Translations under genes and position numbers: made by a program
Source of the DNA: Planctomycetaceae bacterium
GTDB lineage: Bacteria > Planctomycetota > Phycisphaerae > Phycisphaerales > UBA1924
Direction of reading: 5' to 3'
NCBI GenBank assembly: GCA_027487735.1
Contig: JAIYDA010000106.1
Span: 1 to 37,953, forward strand
DNA length: 37,953 nucleotides
The notes under the pieces: model-generated
Told to the model about the DNA's origin: nothing
Seen by the model: the letters and a program-made list of their open reading frames with translations, nothing else
Database searches by the model: none
Shown here: positions 31,839-37,953 of the stretch, one piece after another
How the letters are laid out: every line of letters begins with the position of its first letter
Numbering within the stretch: position 1 is the stretch's first letter

Positions 31839-32375
31839 ATGCACTCCCGCACGCGCGCTGCGACCAACCTTCCCGCCCTGATCATGGCCGTGCTTGCGAT
31901 GCTCGTGGCGGTCGGTGCGCTGATCGCGATGCGCGACGCGGAGGCCCGCGCGCAGCGTGCGGAGGCCCTGGCAACGCAGGCGCAGTCGTGGAAGCCCCGC
32001 GTGGGGCAGGCGATGCTCCTCTCGCAGCAGCACCTGGTGCAGGCGCACCTGGGCGCGCAGGCGAAGAACTGGGACCTCGCCTCCCACGAGCTCGATGAGA
32101 TCGAGGGCTCGCTGCTGCTGGCCTCGAACGTGATCGATGAGGCCGATCGCGCCGTGTTCATCGAGCAGATGCGCACGTTCGTGGCTTCATCGCTCGCGCC
32201 CCTGCGAAAAGCCAGCGAGGCAAGCGACGTTGCCGCATGGAATGACGCGATGAACGTTGCCGTCAAGGGCTGCAACGCCTGCCACGCGACCTTTGACCAC
32301 AGCTACGTGCGCGTCCGCGTGCCAAGCACCGAGGCCAGCGGCCTTGGCGCGCTCGACTTTGCCCCCCTGCCCTGA
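31839..32375 (+). CDS. membrane-anchored single-heme cytochrome c-type protein
   Basis: The product has 178 residues. An N-terminal transmembrane segment (LPALIMAVLAMLVAVGALIA) is followed by a Gln/Glu/Ala-rich helical domain of ~100 residues and a heme-binding CNACH near residue 147. Then comes HATFDHSYVRVRVP, where the second His may be a ligand. A four-helix body with a C-terminal C-x-x-C-H resembles class II (cytochrome c'-like) proteins. It is likely a periplasm-facing electron carrier or sensor. It converges on the LEA-like lipoprotein gene with only 14 nt between stops. No respiratory complex genes are nearby. Confidence 0.78.
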   Translation: MHSRTRAATNLPALIMAVLAMLVAVGALIAMRDAEARAQRAEALATQAQSWKPRVGQAMLLSQQHLVQAHLGAQAKNWDLASHELDEIEGSLLLASNVIDEADRAVFIEQMRTFVASSLAPLRKASEASDVAAWNDAMNVAVKGCNACHATFDHSYVRVRVPSTEASGLGALDFAPLP

Positions 32376-32389
32376 GGCGGGCTCCGCCG

Positions 32390-32896
32390 CTAGTTCTGCC
32401 GCTCTTCAATCGCCACGCGCGGCATGCTCACGCGCGATTCATACAGCGTGCGCCGCCACGCCGCCCACGGCACGAACGACACATCCCCCTCCACCGTCCA
32501 AGGCCCGCCCGCGACGATGCGCTCCGCCACTTCCTGCGGCACCGCGACGGGCAGCACGATGGTCTGCATCCCAAACCTGGGCACGGTGCGCTCCGCATTG
32601 CGCGAGATCTGCCCGCTGCGATACTCCCCCGCGAGCAGCTCGTAGCGCACCTCGCGCAGCGGAAGCGGCTGGTCGCTGGGGTTGCTTGCAAGCAATCGCA
32701 CGAGCAGCGTGCGCGTACCAGTCTCGTTGTCTTCGTTCGCAGATAGCCCTGAGCTCTGGCCCGCACCCTCGCTCGCGAGGGTTGCGCTATCCACCACCAC
32801 GCTGGGCTTGCGCGCACCCTGGCACGCGCCCATCGCGATCGCCAGCGACGCCGCGCCCACCACCCACGCCATGCGTACCACGCCTTGCAAGTTCAT
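32390..32896 (-). CDS. LEA14/WHy-domain-like lipoprotein
   Basis: ATG 32896 gives 168 residues. The N-terminal segment MAWVVGAASLAIAMGAC ends in a lipobox (MGAC), so it is lipid-anchored in the envelope. The domain core LLVRLLASNPSDQPLPLREV followed by RYELLAGEYRSGQISRNAE and TIVLPVAVP is the beta-sandwich pattern of LEA type 2 (WHy) proteins, which occur in bacteria as small envelope or stress-related lipoproteins. No enzymatic residues are evident. A longer frame to 32947 lacks a membrane signal at its start, so the later Met is preferred. Confidence 0.72.
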   Translation of the reverse strand: MNLQGVVRMAWVVGAASLAIAMGACQGARKPSVVVDSATLASEGAGQSSGLSANEDNETGTRTLLVRLLASNPSDQPLPLREVRYELLAGEYRSGQISRNAERTVPRFGMQTIVLPVAVPQEVAERIVAGGPWTVEGDVSFVPWAAWRRTLYESRVSMPRVAIEERQN

Positions 32897-32950
32897 GCCC
32901 GCAGCATACGCCTCGCGGGTTTCTGTCGTACCGGGCCTTTGGCCCAAGGG

Positions 32951-33421
32951 TCACTCGCCCAAGCGCACAAAGTTCGGGTCCATCTCCAGCGCCGCCACGC
33001 CCACTTCCTGAGCGAGCGACGAGAACGCCCCGATGAACCACACCCACCGTGCCGTCAGCAGCGCCATCACCAGCAAGCACACCCACGCGCCAATCTCCGC
33101 ACTCCGCGACCGGCGCTTCCACAAGATCAGCCCCGAGCAGATCGCCATCGACGCCAGCTTGAATGCCACCACCAGCCCCACGCTGTTGAACTGCATGAGC
33201 CATCGCGCCAGCGGGTTGGCCTCTGCCATGCCCACCGTCCGCACGTACGTCAGCGTTAGCAGCAAGTCGGCAAGGCCCATCAGCGCCGTCGCCACCACCA
33301 GCAGCAACACCCGCAGGCCTCGGCTTCTGGGCTGGGTGCACTCTCGCAGTGGGGCAAGCCACGAGCAACGCGCTGCTCGCGGCTTCGTCCCGGCGTGCTC
33401 CAACGACGCGCTCACACCCAT
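32951..33421 (-). CDS. DUF5658-like small membrane protein
   Basis: ATG 33421 gives 156 residues with a polar, Arg-rich N-terminus and about three or four membrane helices: VLLLVVATALMGLADLLLTL, VGLVVAFKLASMAICSGLIL and IGAWVCLLVMALLTARWVWF. The segment ADLLLTLTYVRTVGMAEANP followed by LARWLM is the Asp/Glu-Asn-Pro pattern of DUF5658, a family of unknown function common in planctomycetes. It starts 54 nt upstream of the LEA-like gene on the same strand, so the two may be co-transcribed. It diverges from the giant propeller gene over 147 bp. Confidence 0.72.
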   Translation of the reverse strand: MGVSASLEHAGTKPRAARCSWLAPLRECTQPRSRGLRVLLLVVATALMGLADLLLTLTYVRTVGMAEANPLARWLMQFNSVGLVVAFKLASMAICSGLILWKRRSRSAEIGAWVCLLVMALLTARWVWFIGAFSSLAQEVGVAALEMDPNFVRLGE

Positions 33422-33568
33422 AAAGGCTCGCGATCGGCCACGAAGCCCGGGGCCATCCGTCCAAGTTGCCTGGGTGCACGAGTTTCTTGGGCAAGCGGGC
33501 GTTACAAACGGCCTAATCGCCACTTTCTGCGTGCCCGCGGGTTTGGTCCGCCAACAATCCTTCCAAGC

Positions 33569-36500
33569 ATGCCCGCCTGCCCACCACGCCCGTCGCTGTT
33601 CGCCCTCGCGCTCGCCGCTGGGCTTGCCGTCCTGCCCAGTGATTCTCTGCCCAGCGCCGTCGCCCAGCCCGGGCTGCCACCCATGCGAATGCCGGGCCAG
33701 CCTGTCGTGGTGCAGAGGCCCTACCTCGACGAGGCGCTGTTCGCGAAGGACGCGCTCTCCAAGGCCACCGAGCTCGACAGCGCGGGCAACCGCGCCGAAG
33801 CCGCACGCATCATGCAAGACATGCTCGACCGCGAGGCCGATCAGTTGCTGCCCACCGAGGCCGACCCGCAGCTCTGGCAGAGCGTGCGCGAGCGCGTGCA
33901 CGCCCTGCTCGTGCAGCGCCCAGCCCTGCTCGCGACGTATGTGAGTGAGCAGAGCGCGCTCGCCTCGCGCCAGTTGCAGGCGGGCGAGCTCTCGCAGGTG
34001 GAGCGCACCCGCTTCCTCACGCCCAGCGGGTTGGAGGCAACGCTGCGGATCGCCCAGCTCGACATCGAAGCTGCCCGCTGGCACGCCGCAGCGATCGCGC
34101 TCGCGAGCGCCCGCACGCACCCCCAAGCGCAGTCGCAGATGGAGGCGATCGAAAGCCTGGCGCGCGACCTCGCGAGCGGGCTCGCGCAGGTTCCGGCCCG
34201 CCCCACTTTCCGCCGGGCTCCGCAGACGAGCTTCGAGCGCTTTGCGGCGTCGCTCCCTCCCTCCACGCCCAGCGCGCCGCTGCGCACGCTGCCCTTCACG
34301 CCAGACCCCGCCGCGATGCAGACCTTCCGCCGCGCCCGCCTGCCCGAGCAGGGCGAGAACGCAGCCTGGATCTTCCCCACGCGCGTGGGCGATCGCGTGC
34401 TAATCAACGATGGCGCGGGCATCATCGCTGCGGATGCCGCAACCCTCGCCCCGCTCTGGCGCACCGCGGGCGGCATCGAGACGGCTCCGCGCGACGACCA
34501 GGCGCAGTTCTTTGGTGGCGACCAGGTGCTCGATGATGGCGCGTTCGTCGCGGTGGGCCAGGGCGTCGCGGTCGCGGCCCTTGGGCGACCTCGCTCTGGT
34601 CAGCGTGCAGGCGATGCGCGCGTCGTCGCGGTGCGCATCGCCGATGGCAGTGAGCTCTGGAGCATCGACCCGCGCAGGCTCGACCTCTCGGGCGTGGGCC
34701 TGGGCGAGGCTGGCGCACCCGCAGAGATGGACCGCCTCGCCGACGCGGTGGTGCGTGGCGCACCGATCATCGATAGCGACGTGGTGGTGCTGGGCCTGCG
34801 CCGCCCGGGCCTCACCCGGCGGATCTCCAGCCTCTCGCTGCTGGGGCTCGACCTGTTCACGGGCGAGGTGCGCTACGTGCGGCACGTGGGCAGCGCGGGC
34901 ACGCAGCCCTGGACGCGCGTGCAGCTTCGCGTCGATGGCGTCGCGAGTGAGAGCGGCATCATCTATCGTGGCGATGAGCTTGGCGTTTTCGGTGCGTTCG
35001 AGGCCCACACAGGCCGCCCGCGCTGGGTGCGCAGCTTTGCGCTGGGCAAGCCGCAGGACCCCTTCGACGCGGGCGTCGGTCGCATCAGCATCCGCGCCTT
35101 CGAGGTCGCAAGCCCCGTCGTCACGAGCGAGCACGTCTACTTCATCGAGCCCTTGGAGCAGGCGATCGTGCAGCTGGACAAAGCAACCGGCGCGCTGCTC
35201 GCAACGCGCAAGGCCGACAGCCTCGCCACGCCCCGATACCTGCTGCAAGCGGGTGACATGCTCCTCGCCATCGGGCGATTCTCCATCACGGCCTATCCGC
35301 TCGCGAGCTTTGCGAGCGCCGAGCCGGTGCGCCTGCCCGCCGTCTCGCAAGACGGCTTTACGGGCAGGGCGGTTGTCGCGGGTGAGGATGTGCTGCTGCC
35401 TGTTGCCAGCGGCCTGGTGCGCGTGCCGATCGCCGCGCTCGCGCCCTCAGCCGTCCGCGCGCCCGCGCTGCCCCAATCGACCCTCGTGCCCGAGGATGGG
35501 CAAGCTGCGCAGCAAGCGCCCACGCGCGAGTTTGCCATCGTGCCCCTGGGCACCTCGGGCAATGTGCTGCCCATCGCCGACAGCGGCAACGCAAGCGACG
35601 CGAGCGACAGAGGCCCGCTCGCACACCTGCTCGTCGCCGATGCGCGGGCCCTCGCAACACATCTGTCATGGGAGCGTGCGCAGGAGCAGTTGCTTGCCCG
35701 TGCCAAGGCCAACCCCGCCGACCCCGCCCCGGTCCTCACGCTGCTCGAGCTCAGCCTGCGCATGGGCAAGGCCCAGGACGCCCCGCAGCATGCCGACGTT
35801 GTGCTCTCACTCGCGCGAGGCCTGCGCGGCAGCGCGACGCGGGCCCGCGTCTTCAGGGCCTTGAGCGAGACGCTCGCCGTCTCGCGCGGTGCCTCGCCCC
35901 CGCGCCTCGCGGGCGAGCAGCCCCCGCCCGCACTTGCAGACAAATCACTGCTGCTCGCCCTCGCGGAGCGCCTGCTGCCCGCAGCCGACGAACCCTGGCA
36001 GCGCGCCGTGGCGCAGCTCGAGCTCGCCCTCGCGCAAGACGGCGTCGGGCAGGGCACGCAGGCGATCGCGAGCGCTCAGAACGTGCTGATGGATGGCGCG
36101 CTCGCGAGCGTCGACTTTGCCTTGCAGCGCACCCCGGGGCAGCCCGGCGCCGCCTTTGGCGAGCCCGGACGCACCCTGGCGCGAGACATCGCTGCCGACA
36201 TGCTCTGGCGCCTGCGCGAGGCCCACGGCCAGAACGCCTACGCAGTGTTTGAAGAGCAAGCGCGGGCCGCGCTCGCCGATGCTCGGGCTGCATCGACCCC
36301 GCAGCAGCGCGTGCGTGCGTTTGTGCTGCTTGCCGTGCGGTTTCCGTGCGCAAGTGCAAGCATCGACGCGCTGGAGCTCGCCTCGCAGCAGGTGTCCGCC
36401 GCGGGCTTTGCCGCGGGCGACGCGCGCGAGCTGCTGGGCGAGGCGCTCTCGCGTGCCCTGCGTGCCGCGCCGGGGCAAGCTTCGCCAGCCAGCGATGCTC

Positions 36501-37953
36501 GCCTTGGCACGCTGCTTTCGCGCCTGGCGCAGGCAAGCCAGTCCCCGCTCGCGCACGAGCCCTTTGCGAGGCTGCTCGCCCGCATCGCGCGCGACTATCC
36601 GACGCTGAGCGTCCCGGCAGCCAGTTCTCCAGAAGCCAGTTCGCCCGCAGCCAGCGTGGCACCAGACGGCGCAGCCACCCCCGCGCAAGCTCTGGCCGCG
36701 GCGCCCATCGCGCAGCTCGCACAGCAGTGGGAGCTGCGCGTGCAGCAGCGCACCGACCCCACGCCCCTGCTGCTGCCGCGCCTCACCGAGCTCTCGCCCA
36801 CCCCCGTCTCGCTCGCGACCGACGCCCTGCAACCCCTGCGCGGCGATGGCCTGCCCCAGGTGCTGCCAAGGTGGGAGCTGCGCGAGCCCCTTGCGCGCAC
36901 CGCTGGCAGCAGCCGCGATGTCTTCGTCGCCTATCGCCTGGGCACGCGCACGCTCGGTGCCTTTGCACGCAGCGCCCACACCCCGCGTGTCGAGCAGCTC
37001 TGGTCGCGCGACGCAAGCCCCGAGGACTGCATCGTGGTGCACATCGGGCTCACCAGCACGCTTGTGTATTGGCCCAGCGCCGAGGGCAGCGAAGGCGCGC
37101 CCCCAGGCAGCCCCTCCCCAGCCCGCACGCGCGCGGGCAGGCTCGAAGCCATCGACAACCGCTCGGGCCTCACCCTCTGGCAGAGCAAGTCCATCACCGA
37201 GCTGCGCGAGCAAAGCCCGCAGGCCCAGCTCCTCGCCAGCAAGTGGCCCGAGCGCCTCAGCACGCCCCTGGGCGGCAGCGTGCGCCCCGATGATGTGCTC
37301 ATCGCGATGAGCGACTCTTCCTGCACGCTCGTGGAGCGGGGCGGGTTTGTCGCGAGCTTCTCGCTGCAAACGGGCGAAGTGCTGTGGGCCAACCAGTCTC
37401 CACTTGCAGTGGTCTACGACGCCGACGTTGGGCCCCAAAGCCCGCAAGGCCCGGGCCAGCCCCGCAGCGCGATCGCGCTCTCGGGCGCGCTGCCTGCGCA
37501 GACGCCCGGGCCCGAGGGGCGCTCGCTCGGGCGCATGCTCGCGGCTGCATGCCTGCTCGATGGTGCCTCGGGCCAGCCCACCACGCTGCTCGCGGGCGAG
37601 GAGCAAGTGGGCGAGCACGCCCGCTGGATTCGCGCCCTGCCCGATGGCGGCGCGGTGCTTGCGACCGCGGAGGGCCTGCTGCGCTTCGCACCGCGCGAGG
37701 GCTCGGGTAACGCCAATGTGCTGTGGCGCACGCGCGTTGCCGCCGTCAGCTACTCTGTCGCGGGCAGCATCGTCGATGGCAGCATCCTCGTGCTCGACAC
37801 CGACCTGGGCCTGTGGCGCGTGGGCCTGCGCGATGGCGTGCTGGGCCCCGGCGCCGAGCTCGACACGCGCGATCGCGTCAGCATCCCCTTCGAGTCGATC
37901 CCGCTCGACACGCCCAAGGGCCGCCTGCTGCTACACACCAGCGCACGCGGCAT
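33569..37953 (+). CDS. giant secreted PQQ-like beta-propeller protein, 3' end outside window
   Basis: The frame is open from ATG 33569 to the window end, at least 1461 codons without a stop. The signal peptide SLFALALAAGLAVLPSDSLP ends near AVAQ. Residues ~45-210 are helical and TPR-like (EALFAKDALSKATELDSAGN). From ~235 a PQQ/BamB-like propeller begins with blades such as IIAADAATLAPLWRTAGG, VVAVRIADGSELWSID, LDLFTGEVRY and QLDKATGALLATRKA. From ~690 to 1110 is a second Ala/Arg/Glu-rich helical region (LLARAKANPADPAPVLTLLE). A second propeller then starts (LEAIDNRSGLTLWQSKS, FSLQTGEVLWANQ). It is probably a periplasmic scaffold or quinone-independent propeller, as found in planctomycetes; a catalytic role cannot be shown. 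C-ending codons dominate, unlike genes at the left end of the window. Confidence 0.88.
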   Translation, partial: MPACPPRPSLFALALAAGLAVLPSDSLPSAVAQPGLPPMRMPGQPVVVQRPYLDEALFAKDALSKATELDSAGNRAEAARIMQDMLDREADQLLPTEADPQLWQSVRERVHALLVQRPALLATYVSEQSALASRQLQAGELSQVERTRFLTPSGLEATLRIAQLDIEAARWHAAAIALASARTHPQAQSQMEAIESLARDLASGLAQVPARPTFRRAPQTSFERFAASLPPSTPSAPLRTLPFTPDPAAMQTFRRARLPEQGENAAWIFPTRVGDRVLINDGAGIIAADAATLAPLWRTAGGIETAPRDDQAQFFGGDQVLDDGAFVAVGQGVAVAALGRPRSGQRAGDARVVAVRIADGSELWSIDPRRLDLSGVGLGEAGAPAEMDRLADAVVRGAPIIDSDVVVLGLRRPGLTRRISSLSLLGLDLFTGEVRYVRHVGSAGTQPWTRVQLRVDGVASESGIIYRGDELGVFGAFEAHTGRPRWVRSFALGKPQDPFDAGVGRISIRAFEVASPVVTSEHVYFIEPLEQAIVQLDKATGALLATRKADSLATPRYLLQAGDMLLAIGRFSITAYPLASFASAEPVRLPAVSQDGFTGRAVVAGEDVLLPVASGLVRVPIAALAPSAVRAPALPQSTLVPEDGQAAQQAPTREFAIVPLGTSGNVLPIADSGNASDASDRGPLAHLLVADARALATHLSWERAQEQLLARAKANPADPAPVLTLLELSLRMGKAQDAPQHADVVLSLARGLRGSATRARVFRALSETLAVSRGASPPRLAGEQPPPALADKSLLLALAERLLPAADEPWQRAVAQLELALAQDGVGQGTQAIASAQNVLMDGALASVDFALQRTPGQPGAAFGEPGRTLARDIAADMLWRLREAHGQNAYAVFEEQARAALADARAASTPQQRVRAFVLLAVRFPCASASIDALELASQQVSAAGFAAGDARELLGEALSRALRAAPGQASPASDARLGTLLSRLAQASQSPLAHEPFARLLARIARDYPTLSVPAASSPEASSPAASVAPDGAATPAQALAAAPIAQLAQQWELRVQQRTDPTPLLLPRLTELSPTPVSLATDALQPLRGDGLPQVLPRWELREPLARTAGSSRDVFVAYRLGTRTLGAFARSAHTPRVEQLWSRDASPEDCIVVHIGLTSTLVYWPSAEGSEGAPPGSPSPARTRAGRLEAIDNRSGLTLWQSKSITELREQSPQAQLLASKWPERLSTPLGGSVRPDDVLIAMSDSSCTLVERGGFVASFSLQTGEVLWANQSPLAVVYDADVGPQSPQGPGQPRSAIALSGALPAQTPGPEGRSLGRMLAAACLLDGASGQPTTLLAGEEQVGEHARWIRALPDGGAVLATAEGLLRFAPREGSGNANVLWRTRVAAVSYSVAGSIVDGSILVLDTDLGLWRVGLRDGVLGPGAELDTRDRVSIPFESIPLDTPKGRLLLHTSARG

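Noticed and set aside
34410..35864. 484-codon plus-strand open frame
   Set aside because: It lies in a different frame from the propeller gene and is Arg/Ser/Pro-rich without structure, so it is a shadow of the real frame that runs to the window end.
35945..37618. 557-codon minus-strand open frame
   Set aside because: It is antisense to the giant propeller gene, whose plus-strand frame shows a signal peptide and recognisable propeller blades.

Overview
The window is GC-rich, densely coding bacterial DNA that most resembles a Planctomycetota genome, probably class Phycisphaerae. The support is a GFTLIELLVV prepilin with a C-terminal YLDG motif, a secreted protein ending in two dockerin/EF-hand-like D-x-N-x-D-G repeats, a DUF5658-like membrane protein, a very long secreted PQQ-type propeller protein, and abundant high-GC antisense open frames. 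The placement is inferred from protein style, not from a marker tree.

Layout. 0-2 kb: prepilin-like protein and a one-pass membrane protein. 2.1-6.55 kb: a lower-GC, gene-poor accessory stretch with a large secreted GH30-GH16-FN3-CBM6 glucanase and an orphan SUKH (SMI1/KNR4) protein. 6.6-10.4 kb: a TolC-like lipoprotein divergent from a secreted SH3-domain protein. 10.6-14.2 kb: LOG-family protein, then an incomplete peptide ABC transporter (one DppC-type permease, one DppD-type ATPase). 14.5-24.9 kb: a run of minus-strand genes: FkbM methyltransferase, zinc-ribbon membrane protein, exported S9 peptidase of glutamyl-endopeptidase type, dockerin-tailed protein, PD40/TolB-like propeller, AnmK, outer-membrane barrel. 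25-29 kb: cysteine dioxygenase, metallophosphoesterase, GH57 amylase, and a zeta-toxin-like kinase overlapping a small basic ORF. 29-31.6 kb: dnaX and a CYTH protein. 31.8-38 kb: a one-heme cytochrome, a LEA/WHy lipoprotein, the DUF5658-like protein, and a giant PQQ-like protein cut by the window end.

Two things stand out. First, dnaX appears to carry a complete programmed -1 frameshift cassette: an SD-like GGGGGAG, an in-phase A_AAA_AAA slippery heptamer, and a nested hairpin starting 6 nt downstream. Together they would make a gamma protein (383 aa) and a tau protein (630 aa) from one gene. Second, about twelve genes carry, within 0-46 nt of their stop codon, one of a few short dispersed repeat families: a 38-bp element in four copies always oriented with the gene it follows, GGCATTM heptamers, GGAACGG heptamers, GTGGCAAA octamers, and a 10-bp-stem palindrome. 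Several are arranged as inverted pairs. One palindrome copy lies in frame inside the permease gene. The accessory genes mostly lack these tails.

No tRNA, rRNA, CRISPR array, transposase or integrase was seen.
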